Assembly (NCBI RefSeq): GCF_008704535.1
Contig: NZ_CP023701.1
Span: forward strand, 2,294,001-2,358,000
Source of the DNA: Streptomyces subrutilus
Lineage (GTDB): Bacteria; Actinomycetota; Actinomycetes; Streptomycetales; Streptomycetaceae
DNA: 64,000 nucleotides
Direction of reading: 5' to 3'
The notes under the pieces are model-generated. The model was not told the DNA's origin. It saw only the letters and a program-made list of their open reading frames with translations, and made no database searches. The position numbers were made by a program, and so were the translations under genes. Positions 1 to 10,105 of this stretch are shown here, piece by piece. Numbering within the stretch: position 1 is the first letter of the stretch; each line of letters starts with the position of its first letter.

Positions 1-1470
1 GGCCTGCGGGCCCTGCTCGCGCCGGGCCGCGGCCGCGGCCTCCTCTTCCTTGCGCTTCATCGGGTTGCCGCTCTTGCGCTTGCCCTTGGCCTGCTTGATC
101 TGCTTCTTCTGCCGGCCGGGGCCGCCGCCCATCCCGGGGATGCCCGGCATACCGGGCATGCCGCCGCCCTGGGCCATCCGCGACATCATCTTGCGGGCGT
201 CGAAGAAGCGCTCGACCAGCGACTTCACGGCGCTGACCTCGGTGCCGGAGCCCTTGGCGATGCGGGCGCGGCGCGAACCGTTGATGATCGTCGGGTCCTG
301 GCGCTCGGCCGGGGTCATCGACTTGATGATCGCGGCGGTGCGGTCCACGTCGCGCTCGTCGATGTTGTTGATCTGGTCCTTGATCTGGCCCATGCCGGGG
401 AGCATGCCGAGCAGCTTGGAGATGGAGCCCATCTTCCGGACCTGCTCCATCTGGGCCAGGAAGTCGTCGAGCGTGAACTCCTTGGGGCCCTTGGCGAGCT
501 TGGCCGCCATCTTCTCGGCCTCGGCCTGCGAGAAGGTCTTCTCGGCCTGCTCGATGAGGGTGAGCATGTCACCCATGTCGAGGATGCGGCCCGCCATGCG
601 GTCCGGGTGGAACGCGTCGAACTCGTCGAGCTTCTCGCCGTTCGAGGCGAACATGATCTGCTTGCCGGTGACGTGCGCGATGGAGAGCGCGGCGCCGCCG
701 CGGGCGTCGCCGTCGAGCTTGGAGAGCACGACGCCGTCGAAGCCCACGCCGTCGCGGAAGGCCTCGGCGGTGTTGACCGCGTCCTGGCCGATCATCGCGT
801 CGACGACGAAGAGGATCTCGTCGGGGCTGACCGCGTCGCGGATGTCGGCGGCCTGCTGCATCAGTTCGGCATCGATGCCGAGGCGGCCGGCGGTGTCGAC
901 GACCACGACGTCGTACTGCTTGGTGCGCGCGTACTCGATGGAGTCCTTCGCGACCTGGACCGGGTCGCCGACCCCGTTGCCGGGCTGGGGCGCGTACACG
1001 GCGACGCCCGCGCGCTCGGCGACGACGGAGAGCTGGTTGACGGCGTTGGGGCGCTGGAGGTCGCACGCGACGAGGAGCGGGGCGTGTCCCTGCCCCTTCA
1101 GCCAGAGGCCGAGCTTTCCGGCCAGGGTGGTCTTGCCCGCGCCCTGGAGGCCGGCCAGCATGATGACGGTGGGGGCGGTCTTGGCGAACCGCAGCCGCCG
1201 CGTCTCGCCGCCGAGGATCGTCACGAGCTCGTCGTTGACGATCTTGAGGACCTGCTGGCCCGGGTTCAGGGCCTTGCTGACCTCTTCGCCGCGCGCGCGT
1301 TCCTTGACGTTCGCGATGAAGGAGCGGACGACCGGGAGGGCGACGTCCGCCTCCAGGAGCGCGATACGGATTTCCCGGGCCGCGGCGTCGATGTCAGCCT
1401 CGGACAGCCGGCCTTTGCCGCGCAGGCCCTTGAAGGTATTCGCCAAGCGGTCGGAGAGCGTATCGAACAC
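1..1470 (-). CDS. ffh: Signal recognition particle protein Ffh (3' end outside window)
   Basis: GTPase of the signal recognition particle that binds signal peptides and 4.5S RNA and docks with FtsY (encoded at 8745-9965) for membrane targeting. 490 codons are visible from a GTG start (MFDTLSDRLANTFKGL); the left edge cuts the C-terminal tail, so only a few tens of residues should be missing. The N and G domains fill about residues 1-300, with a GKTT P-loop near residue 110 and DTAGR near 190. A methionine- and glycine-rich M domain follows, then a tail with GMPGMPGIPGM and the basic stretch PMKRKEEEAAAAARREQGP. About 160 bases separate its start from the end of glnD; no promoter was assigned there. 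Identification is secure; only completeness is limited by the window. Confidence 0.96.
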   Translation of the reverse strand, partial: MFDTLSDRLANTFKGLRGKGRLSEADIDAAAREIRIALLEADVALPVVRSFIANVKERARGEEVSKALNPGQQVLKIVNDELVTILGGETRRLRFAKTAPTVIMLAGLQGAGKTTLAGKLGLWLKGQGHAPLLVACDLQRPNAVNQLSVVAERAGVAVYAPQPGNGVGDPVQVAKDSIEYARTKQYDVVVVDTAGRLGIDAELMQQAADIRDAVSPDEILFVVDAMIGQDAVNTAEAFRDGVGFDGVVLSKLDGDARGGAALSIAHVTGKQIMFASNGEKLDEFDAFHPDRMAGRILDMGDMLTLIEQAEKTFSQAEAEKMAAKLAKGPKEFTLDDFLAQMEQVRKMGSISKLLGMLPGMGQIKDQINNIDERDVDRTAAIIKSMTPAERQDPTIINGSRRARIAKGSGTEVSAVKSLVERFFDARKMMSRMAQGGGMPGMPGIPGMGGGPGRQKKQIKQAKGKRKSGNPMKRKEEEAAAAARREQGPQA

Positions 1471-1628
1471 GGTGGTCGCGATTCCTCGGGTCGGGGGCGG
1501 TGTGGTCGTCCCCCAGGGTATCGGGCCGCGCCGCCTGCACGGCCCTGCGGGCGGCTTTCCCCTCTCAGGAGGCCGCTCTCCTCCCCCGTCCCGGGCCCCG
1601 GCGGGGGCCCGGGAGCCCGGGAGGGGGG

Positions 1629-4055
1629 TCAGGACAGCGCGGCCTGGACGCGGCGGGCCAGGTCGGCGGCGTCCGGCGCGGACAGCGGTTTGCCCTCGCC
1701 GTCGACCACGTAGACGGTGTCCACCGCGTTGGCGCCGAGCGTCGAGACGTGGGCGCTGCGCACCCGGGCGCCCGCCTCGTCCAGGGCCCGGCCGATGCGG
1801 TGCAGCAGTCCGACGGCGTCGGGGTCCCGCACCTCCAGCACGGTGGCCACGGAGGAGACGTCCGGTACGGCCGTGACCCGGGGCGGCGGCGGGACGACCC
1901 CGCGCCGGCGCGGGTAGGCGGCCTCGCGGTCGGCGAGCTTGGCCGGGACGTCGAGCGAGCCCTCCAGTGCCCGGATCACGTCGGTCCGCAGCCGCGCCAC
2001 CTGCGGCAGCGAGCCGTATTGGGCGGCCACCCGCCAGCGCAGCACCAGGACCTCGCCGAGCCGGTCCGGCAGTTCGACGGAGCGCAGGTCGGCGGCCCGG
2101 ACGGTGAGGCGGTGCAGGGCGAGGACCCCGGCGACGGCGGGCAGGACCCCGGGCTGGTCGGGTACCGCGACGACGAGTTCCACGCCGACGGCGTCCTCCT
2201 CGTGCCGGGCGTGCAGGGCCAGGACGGGCTCTCCGGTGCGCAGGGCCTCCACGGCGAGGCGTTCCTGTTCGGTGGAGGGGATGTGCGGTTCCCGTACGGC
2301 CGGGGTGGTGCCGCGCAGGACGGCGGCGACCCGGGCGACGAGGTCGGCGACGAGCGAGCCGCGCCAGGTGCTCCAGGCCGCGGGTCCGGTGGCCAGGGCG
2401 TCGGCCTCGGTCAGGGCGTGCAGTATCTCCAGCGTGGAGGGGGAGCCCACGGCGTCGGCGACCGCACGCACGGTCGCGGGGTCGTCCAGGTCGCGCCGGG
2501 TCGCGGTCTCGACGAGCAGCAGGTGGTGGCGGACGAGGGTGCCCAGCGCGGCGACGTCCTCGGCGCCGAAGCCGATCCGGGCGGCGACGTCGCGGGCGAT
2601 GGTCTCGCCGGCGACCGAGTGGTCGCCGGGCCAGCCCTTGCCGATGTCGTGCAGCAGGGCGGCGGTGAGCAGCAGGTCGGGCCGGCCGACGCGGCGGGTG
2701 AGGTCGGCGGCGCGGACGGCGGTCTCGATCAGGTGCCGGTCGACCGTCCAGGTGTGGACGGGGTTGCGCTGGGGGCGGCAGCGTACGCGCTCCCAGTCGG
2801 GCAGCAGTCGGGTGATCAGCCCTTCGGCCTCCATGGCCTCCCAGACGCCGACCATCGGCTCGCCCGCGCCCAGCAGGGTCAGCAGTTCTTCGCGGGCTTC
2901 GGCGGGCCAGGGCACCGGCAGCGGTTTGGCCTGGGCGGCGAGCCGGCGCAGGGCGTGCAGCGACACGGGCAGTCCTGCCTGCGCGGCGGCGGCGCCCAGG
3001 CGCAGGGCCAGGACGGGGTCCCGGTCGGGCCGGGCGGCCAGGGCGAGGACGGCTTCGCCGTCGGACTCCACGACGCCGTCGGCGAGGGGGGCCCGTTCGG
3101 TGGCTGCGGGGCCGCGGCCGCCGAGGAGTCCGCGCAGTCTCGGCCGGGCGGCGCGGGCCCGCAGCACGCGGCCGACTTCCCGCCAGGTCACGTCGCCGGC
3201 GTACGAGACGACCCGGGCCGCTTCGTACACCTCGCGGAGCAGGGCGTCCGCGTCGAGGAGGCCGAGCCGGGCGGCGACCTGGGCCTGTTCCTGGAGGGAG
3301 AGCCGGTCGGTGGCCCGGCCGGTGACCAGGTGCAGGGCGTCGCGCACGTCCAGCAGTCTGCGCCGGGCGTCGGCGAGGCCCTCGCGGGGGGCGTCGGCGA
3401 GCCAGGAGGCGGCGACGGCCCGCAGGGCGGTGACGTCGCGCAGGCCGCCGCGGGCCTCCTTGAGGTCGGGTTCGAGGAGGAAGCGCAGTTCCCCGGCCCG
3501 TTCGGCGCGCTCGCGGCACAGGGAGTGCAGTTGCGGGAGGCGTTTGGCGGCCTGGTTGCGCCAGTCGGCCAGGACGGAGGTGCGCAGTCCGGCGAGCATC
3601 CCGGCGTCTCCGGCGACGGGCCGGGCGTCCAGCAGGCCGAGGTGTGCCTTGAGGTCCTCGGCGGCGGTGCGGCGGGCCTCGGCGGGGGTGCGGACGGAGT
3701 GGTCGAGGGCGAGGCCGAGGTCCCACACGGGGTACCAGATCCGGTCGGCCAGGGCGCTCAGGGCACGGGGTTCGGCCTTGCCGTCGTGGAGCAGGAGGAG
3801 GTCGAGGTCGCTGCGCGGGGAGAGCTCGCCCCGGCCGTAGCCCCCGACGGCGACGAGGACGGCGCCCCGGGTGCCGGTCTCCCGTACGGCGGTCTTGAAC
3901 AGGGCGCGCAGCCAGTCGTCGGTCAGGCCGGACAGGGCGGAACGCCGCGCGGGCCCGGACCGCGACTCCTCCTGGAGGAGTCGCAGCCGGGCCGCGGCGT
4001 ATCCGCCGGGCTCCGGGTCGGCCGTGTGGTCGGTGGTCTTGTCGACGCTCGTCAC
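1629..4055 (-). CDS. glnD: [Protein-PII] nucleotidyltransferase GlnD
   Basis: Modifies the PII protein encoded just upstream. In Streptomyces this enzyme is known to adenylylate GlnK at Tyr51 rather than uridylylate it. 808 residues from a GTG start. The nucleotidyltransferase motif GGYGRGELSPRSDLDLLL lies near residues 70-88 and contains the paired aspartates. A central HD domain has LLHDIGKG near residue 470, the usual site for the removing activity. Two ACT-like regions close the protein (roughly 630-700 and 735-808), expected to bind glutamine. It is the last gene of amtB-glnK-glnD, starting 17 bases after glnK stops. Length is typical of the family. Confidence 0.96.
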   Translation of the reverse strand: MTSVDKTTDHTADPEPGGYAAARLRLLQEESRSGPARRSALSGLTDDWLRALFKTAVRETGTRGAVLVAVGGYGRGELSPRSDLDLLLLHDGKAEPRALSALADRIWYPVWDLGLALDHSVRTPAEARRTAAEDLKAHLGLLDARPVAGDAGMLAGLRTSVLADWRNQAAKRLPQLHSLCRERAERAGELRFLLEPDLKEARGGLRDVTALRAVAASWLADAPREGLADARRRLLDVRDALHLVTGRATDRLSLQEQAQVAARLGLLDADALLREVYEAARVVSYAGDVTWREVGRVLRARAARPRLRGLLGGRGPAATERAPLADGVVESDGEAVLALAARPDRDPVLALRLGAAAAQAGLPVSLHALRRLAAQAKPLPVPWPAEAREELLTLLGAGEPMVGVWEAMEAEGLITRLLPDWERVRCRPQRNPVHTWTVDRHLIETAVRAADLTRRVGRPDLLLTAALLHDIGKGWPGDHSVAGETIARDVAARIGFGAEDVAALGTLVRHHLLLVETATRRDLDDPATVRAVADAVGSPSTLEILHALTEADALATGPAAWSTWRGSLVADLVARVAAVLRGTTPAVREPHIPSTEQERLAVEALRTGEPVLALHARHEEDAVGVELVVAVPDQPGVLPAVAGVLALHRLTVRAADLRSVELPDRLGEVLVLRWRVAAQYGSLPQVARLRTDVIRALEGSLDVPAKLADREAAYPRRRGVVPPPPRVTAVPDVSSVATVLEVRDPDAVGLLHRIGRALDEAGARVRSAHVSTLGANAVDTVYVVDGEGKPLSAPDAADLARRVQAALS

Positions 4056-4072
4056 CCGGGGGCTCCCGTCAC

Positions 4073-5748
<1,676 letters not shown>

Positions 5749-6076
5749 CGGCGTCTCCTCGTCGTCGGTACGTTCGCGTGCGGGCGATCGTGAGAACCTG
5801 AGCGGCGTCGGGGTCCGGCCTCGTGGGGGTGGCTGGCCGGGACTGGCCGGTTATTGGCCCTGAGATTCGCGCAGGCCGGTTTCCGGCGGCGCCGCTGGGT
5901 GTTTCACGCCGATGACGAAGGCGTCCGTGCTGTTACGGGGTGATGAACTGCGGAGCGTCGTGCGGGCGGGGGGCCGGCCGCGGCGGTACCCGGACGTCCT
6001 GGCTGGGGGAGCCTGATCGGGCTTCACGGGGTGACTGCCGCGGCCGGTGCCTCGGGGGGGCCGGCCCTGGGGGCCG
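5749..6076. other. amtB upstream / nsdA downstream intergenic region
   Basis: 328 bases without a convincing gene. The left half is the amtB leader with the GlnR-like boxes. The right half, next to the nsdA stop codon, is GC-rich (runs of G and GGCCGG words) and could fold, but no clean terminator with a T tract is visible. Open frames crossing it lack start sites and family resemblance. Confidence 0.6.
5901..5936 (-). promoter_or_regulatory. Candidate GlnR boxes upstream of amtB
   Basis: Reading the minus strand, GTAAC-n6-GACGC is followed four bases later by GTCAT-n6-GAAAC. These resemble the actinobacterial GlnR consensus GTnAC-n6-GAAAC in a paired arrangement, about 155-190 bases before the amtB start. 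The second half of box 1 and the first half of box 2 each deviate, and the spacing between the boxes is tighter than the usual helical pitch. The assignment rests on motif resemblance plus the well-known GlnR control of amtB in Streptomyces. Confidence 0.5.
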
Positions 6077-7567
6077 TCAGACGGCCTCGGCGGCTTCGGG
6101 GAGCCGGGAGGCGAGGTGGTCGGTCAGCCGCAGCACGTCGGCGACGTCGCCGTATTCGCGGGCCGCGGTGTCCACGGTCTTGCGCAGGCGGGTGTTGACC
6201 CGCTCGGAGCGGACCTTTCCCGCCACGTCCAGGGCCCGGTCGACGAGGGCGGCGGCCTGCTCCGGCTCGCGCTGGAGCAGGTGGACGGTGGCCATGCCGA
6301 TGAGGTTGAGCGCGTAGGAGCGCTGGTGCTCCTCGTCCTTCTCGAAGAGCTCGACGGCTCGTGCCATGACGGGCTCGGCGAGTGAGGCGTAGGTGGGGCT
6401 GCGCCCGGCGACGTAGGCGAGGTCGCGGTAGGAGTGGGAGTTCTCGCCGTTGAGCTCGGCCTCGGAGAAGAAGCGGATCCAGTCGGGCTCGGGTTCGCCG
6501 CCGAAGCCGACGTCGGAGAAGGTGTCCTCGGCCATCCGCACGGCCCGCTTGCAGCGGCTGGGCTGCCCCATGTTGGCGTAGGCGCGGGCCTCCATCGCAT
6601 ACAGCATGGCCTGGGTGCGCGGGCCGGCGCAGTCGCGGCTGCCGTACTGGGCGAGGTGGATGAGTTCCAGGGCGTCCTCGGGGCGGCCGAGGTGGATCAT
6701 CTGGCGGCTCATGTTGGAGAGGATGTACGAGCCGAGCGGCTTGTCCCCGCCCTCCTTGGCGGCGTGCAGGGCGAGGACGAAGTACTTCTGCGCGGTGGGG
6801 TGCAGGCCGATGTCGTAGCTCATCCAGCCGGCGAGCTCGGCGAGCTCGGCGGCGATCTTGAAGAGCCGCTTCATGACCGGGGCCGGGTGGCTCTCCTGGA
6901 GCAGGTCGGTGACCTCGTGGAGCTGGCCGACGACGGCCTTGCGGCGCAGTCCGCCGCCGCACTGCGCGTCCCACTGGCGGAACATCACGGTCGTGGCGTC
7001 GAGCAGGTCGAGTTCGGGCGCGGAGAGCCGCGGCGGGCGGTGTCCGCCCGGGGCGCCGCCCGCGGCGGCCTCGCGCGGTACCGGATCGGCGGCCGGGACG
7101 GGGACGAGCCAGCGCTGCATGGGCTCGATCAGGGCGGGTCCGGCGGAGAGCGCGAGCGAGGTGCCGAGGAACCCCCGGCGGGCGAGCATCAGGTCGCTGC
7201 GGGAGAACTCGCCGAGCAGTTCGACGGTCTGCGGGCCGGCCCACGGCAGGTCGACGCCGGAGACGGAGGGCGTCTGGTGGGCCGTGCGCAGGCCGAGCTG
7301 CTCGATGGCGACGACGGAGCCGAAGCGTTCGGAGAACAGCTCGGACAGGATGCGCGGGACGGGCTCGCGGGGCTGTTCGCCGTCGAGCCAGCGCCGGACC
7401 CGCGAGGTGTCCGTGCTGATGTGGTGCGCGCCCATCTGGCGGGCCCGGCGGTTGACCTGGCGGGCGAGTTCGCCCTTGGACCATCCGCTGCGGACGAACC
7501 AGGAGGTCAGCTGTTCGTTGCGCGCAACAGGCTCCTCGACCGTTCCGCTTGCGCCGTTGCCGCTCAC
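6077..7567 (-). CDS. nsdA: NsdA-type negative regulator of differentiation
   Basis: 496-residue cytoplasmic regulator resembling NsdA (SCO5582), whose loss in S. coelicolor accelerates sporulation and raises antibiotic production. A helix-turn-helix-like N-terminus (residues about 18-70, with GWSKGELARQVNRRA and HISTDTSRVRRW) precedes TPR-like helices filling roughly residues 190-480, including DLMLARRGFLGTSLAL and repeated Ala/Leu-rich pairs. GTG start preceded by GGGGGCG. The genomic slot (ffh-glnD-glnK-amtB-nsdA) is the same as in S. coelicolor, which supports the name. Molecular target is unknown. An upstream repeat cluster is listed separately. Confidence 0.88.
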   Translation of the reverse strand: MSGNGASGTVEEPVARNEQLTSWFVRSGWSKGELARQVNRRARQMGAHHISTDTSRVRRWLDGEQPREPVPRILSELFSERFGSVVAIEQLGLRTAHQTPSVSGVDLPWAGPQTVELLGEFSRSDLMLARRGFLGTSLALSAGPALIEPMQRWLVPVPAADPVPREAAAGGAPGGHRPPRLSAPELDLLDATTVMFRQWDAQCGGGLRRKAVVGQLHEVTDLLQESHPAPVMKRLFKIAAELAELAGWMSYDIGLHPTAQKYFVLALHAAKEGGDKPLGSYILSNMSRQMIHLGRPEDALELIHLAQYGSRDCAGPRTQAMLYAMEARAYANMGQPSRCKRAVRMAEDTFSDVGFGGEPEPDWIRFFSEAELNGENSHSYRDLAYVAGRSPTYASLAEPVMARAVELFEKDEEHQRSYALNLIGMATVHLLQREPEQAAALVDRALDVAGKVRSERVNTRLRKTVDTAAREYGDVADVLRLTDHLASRLPEAAEAV

Positions 7568-7968
7568 TGGAACGCCCCCATCCGCTCAGCATCTTCCACA
7601 CGAAACCCTGGCCGGGACGGCGGCCGCCGCCATGGACCTTCACAGGTCCTTCACACATTGCCTCCGGCATACCCACGCTCGGGTCCGCCATCGGGGTTCG
7701 TGCACCGAAAGTAATCCTACGATCACCCCTCCGGCGAGGTCGACCACTGAATCGCCACCATTCGCCACCCCTTCGAATGAACTCGCCACCCGCCAGGCGC
7801 GATTCACTTGACACCACGGCGAAACCGATCGGTTGGACTGGAGTGCGTCAGGGGCGTGCGCGGCGAAAAGCGCGCCGGGCGGCCCCGGCAGGACGCGTGC
7901 GTCCGGCCTCCCGCAGCAGGTCCCGCCGACGTCGTAACCACCGGCGCGTCCGACCCGTTGGAGGGGGC
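7568..7968. other. Divergent intergenic region between nsdA and the primase-like gene
   Basis: About 400 bases with lower GC than the genes around it, as expected of a double promoter region. It holds three copies of TCGCCACC (7752-7759, 7762-7769, 7783-7790) and A/T-richer patches near 7640-7800. No protein with a ribosome site or family resemblance was found. It most likely carries the nsdA promoter and that of the rightward gene. Confidence 0.6.
7752..7790. repeat. Three direct repeats of TCGCCACC
   Basis: Perfect 8-mers at 7752, 7762 and 7783, with start spacings of 10 and 21 bases, about one and two helical turns, so all three would sit on one DNA face. They lie about 190 bases upstream of the nsdA start and read GGTGGCGA on the nsdA strand. 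The arrangement suggests a regulator binding cooperatively; no known regulator is assigned. Confidence 0.45.
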
Positions 7969-8643
7969 ATGGGCATGGGCTTCACGATCGGCGGCAGCCG
8001 AAGCACCAGGGAATTCCGCTCCGGCGTCCGGCGCCGCGGCCGGACCTCGGAGTGCACGACGGTGGCGGAGTACACCGGGCTGTGGGGCTGGGACGTGGTC
8101 CCCGGGGCCCGTGCCGCGGCCCCCGGCCGCGACTGCTCCTGCGGGGACGCCGGGTGCGCCGCGCCCGGGGCGCACCCGCTGGCCTTCGCCCCCACCGTCC
8201 CGGCCGGCGCCACCCTCGACGAGGTCACCGCGGCCTGGGGCGAGTACCCGGGCGCGGCCCTGCTGCTCCCGGCGGGTCGGCTCTTCGACGTCATCGAGGT
8301 GGCGGAGGAGGCCGGGCGGCGGGCGCTGGTCCGGCTGGAGCGGATGGGGCTGCCGCTGGGCCCCGTCGCCGCGACCCCCGACGGCCGGGCCCAGTTCTTC
8401 GTGGCCCCCGGCGCCGCGGCCGGGCTGCCCCAGCTGCTGTACCGGATGGGCTGGGACGACGCGGACCTGGACCTGCGGGCGCTGGGCCAGGGGTGCCACG
8501 TGACCGCCCCGCCCTCCGACCGCGGCGGGCTCGGCCCGGTGCGGTGGCTGCGGCCGCCCGCGCTCGACTCCGCGGCCGGCCCGCCGGCGGCCCGGCTGCT
8601 GCTGGGCACCCTGGCCTACCTCTGCCACCGCTTCCGCACGTAG
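7969..8643 (+). CDS. Primase-polymerase-like (bifunctional primase/polymerase N-terminal) protein
   Basis: 224-residue protein resembling the small Streptomyces family annotated as bifunctional DNA primase/polymerase (SCO5581-like). ATG at 7969 is preceded by GAGGGGG. Residues 1-25 are basic; the core starts at SECTTVAEYTGLWGWDVVPG. A Cys-rich patch CSCGDAGCAAPGAHP follows (about residues 55-70), then alternating hydrophobic segments ending in LAYLCHRFRT. The catalytic aspartate pattern of full primase-polymerases is not evident, so enzymatic activity is doubtful. It converges on ftsY and shares its terminator. Confidence 0.7.
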   Translation: MGMGFTIGGSRSTREFRSGVRRRGRTSECTTVAEYTGLWGWDVVPGARAAAPGRDCSCGDAGCAAPGAHPLAFAPTVPAGATLDEVTAAWGEYPGAALLLPAGRLFDVIEVAEEAGRRALVRLERMGLPLGPVAATPDGRAQFFVAPGAAAGLPQLLYRMGWDDADLDLRALGQGCHVTAPPSDRGGLGPVRWLRPPALDSAAGPPAARLLLGTLAYLCHRFRT

Positions 8644-8678
8644 CACCCGTCCGCACGACGGCGCGGACGGCCACGCGG

Positions 8679-8728
8679 ACGACGGCGCCCCCGCGCTCCC
8701 TCCGGAGGGAGCGCGGGGGCGCCGTCGT
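8679..8728. terminator. Bidirectional terminator, 25-bp perfect inverted repeat
   Basis: The arms 8679-8703 and 8704-8728 are exact reverse complements with no spacer, containing GGCGCCCCCGCGCTCCC and its complement. It sits between the convergent primase-like gene and ftsY, so it can stop transcription from both sides. Confidence 0.85.
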
Positions 8729-8744
8729 GCGGACGGGCGGCCGG

Positions 8745-9965
8745 TCAGTCGCCGATCAGGGCGTCCACGAAGGCTTCCGGCTCGAAGGGGGCCAGGTCGT
8801 CCGGGCCCTCGCCGAGGCCGATGAGCTTGACCGGGACACCGAGCTCGCGCTGGACGGCGACGACGATGCCGCCCTTGGCGGTGCCGTCGAGCTTGGTGAG
8901 CACGATGCCGGTGATGTCCACCACCTCGGCGAAGACGCGGGCCTGGGTCAGGCCGTTCTGTCCGGTGGTGGCGTCCAGGACCAGCAGGATCTCGTCCAGC
9001 GGGCCGTGCTTCTCCACGACGCGCTTGACCTTGCCGAGCTCGTCCATCAGACCGGTCTTGGTGTGCAGGCGGCCGGCGGTGTCGATGAGCACCACGTCGG
9101 CGCCCTCGGCGATGCCCTCCTTGACCGCGTCGTAGGCGATCGAGGCCGGGTCACCGCCCTCGGGTCCGCGCACGGTGCGCGCGCCGACCCGTTCGCCCCA
9201 GGTCTGGAGCTGGTCGGCGGCGGCGGCGCGGAAGGTGTCGGCGGCGCCGAGCACCACGCTGCGGCCGTCGGCGACCAGGACGCGGGCGAGCTTGCCCGTG
9301 GTGGTGGTCTTGCCGGTGCCGTTCACGCCGACGACCATCACGACGGCGGGGGTGTCGACGCCGCTCTCGGTCTTGACGGCGCGGTCGAAGTCGGTGCCGA
9401 CCAGGGTCAGCAGCTCCTCCTTCAGCAGGGCGCGCAGGTCCGCGGGGGTACGGGTGCCGAGGACCTTGACGCGCTCGCGGAGCCGCTCGACCAGTTCCTG
9501 GGTGGGGACGACACCGACGTCGGCGATGAGGAGGGTCTCCTCGATCTCCTCCCAGGTGTCCTCGTCGAGGTGCTCGCGGGAGAGCAGCGTGAGGAGCCCC
9601 TTGCCCAGTGTGTTCTGTGACCGGGCGAGGCGGGCGCGCAGACGCACCAGGCGGCCGGCGGTGGGCTCGGGCACCTCGATCGCGGGTGCGGCCGGAGCCT
9701 CCACGACCGGGTCCTCGACGGCGACCGGGGAGTCGGTGGGCTGCGCCTCGGGGAGGGTGACCTCCTCGATGGTGCGGCGCGGCTCTTGCGCCGTGGGTGC
9801 GGCGTCCTCCCCCACCTGGGGTTCGGCGGGCGGGGCAGTGATGGTCGGCGTGCTCGACGGTGCCGGGGGCGGCAGCTGCTTCTTCTTGCGGCTGCTGACC
9901 ACGAGCCCGCTGATCGCGCCGACCGCGACCAGGGCGATGACTACAGCAAGGATGAGGATGTCCAT
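8745..9965 (-). CDS. ftsY: SRP receptor FtsY
   Basis: Membrane-associated GTPase that receives Ffh-ribosome complexes. 406 residues from the ATG at 9965; a GTG seven codons upstream (9986) is the alternative. The start at 9965 is preferred because the protein then begins directly with a hydrophobic anchor, MDILILAVVIALVAVGAISG. An acidic Pro/Glu-rich A domain follows (about 30-110), then the NG domain with GVNGTGKTTTTGKLA near residue 210, DTAGRL near 295 and TKLDGTAKGG near 355. Gene location away from ffh is usual. Confidence 0.96.
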   Translation of the reverse strand: MDILILAVVIALVAVGAISGLVVSSRKKKQLPPPAPSSTPTITAPPAEPQVGEDAAPTAQEPRRTIEEVTLPEAQPTDSPVAVEDPVVEAPAAPAIEVPEPTAGRLVRLRARLARSQNTLGKGLLTLLSREHLDEDTWEEIEETLLIADVGVVPTQELVERLRERVKVLGTRTPADLRALLKEELLTLVGTDFDRAVKTESGVDTPAVVMVVGVNGTGKTTTTGKLARVLVADGRSVVLGAADTFRAAAADQLQTWGERVGARTVRGPEGGDPASIAYDAVKEGIAEGADVVLIDTAGRLHTKTGLMDELGKVKRVVEKHGPLDEILLVLDATTGQNGLTQARVFAEVVDITGIVLTKLDGTAKGGIVVAVQRELGVPVKLIGLGEGPDDLAPFEPEAFVDALIGD

Positions 9966-10040
9966 AACCACCCCAGTATCGGCCACGGGGGCCCGGAACC
10001 CGGGACGTCGGACGATTGCACCAGGTCCGAGGCACCTATG

Positions 10041-10064
10041 TGTACTTTTAGCGGTAAATCTACA
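10041..10064. promoter_or_regulatory. Palindromic operator candidate before the NCS1 permease
   Basis: Half-sites are arranged as TGTA-n2-TTTA-GCGG-TAAA-n2-TACA, a 24-base two-fold symmetric element 42-65 bases upstream of the permease ATG. It is A/T-rich in otherwise GC-rich DNA, and symmetry holds for 16 of the 20 arm bases. The size and position fit a repressor site; no cognate regulator is adjacent. Confidence 0.5.
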
Positions 10065-10105
10065 ATGATGAGCGACTCCCCTCCCCTGCCCCCACGGAGA
10101 AGCGC

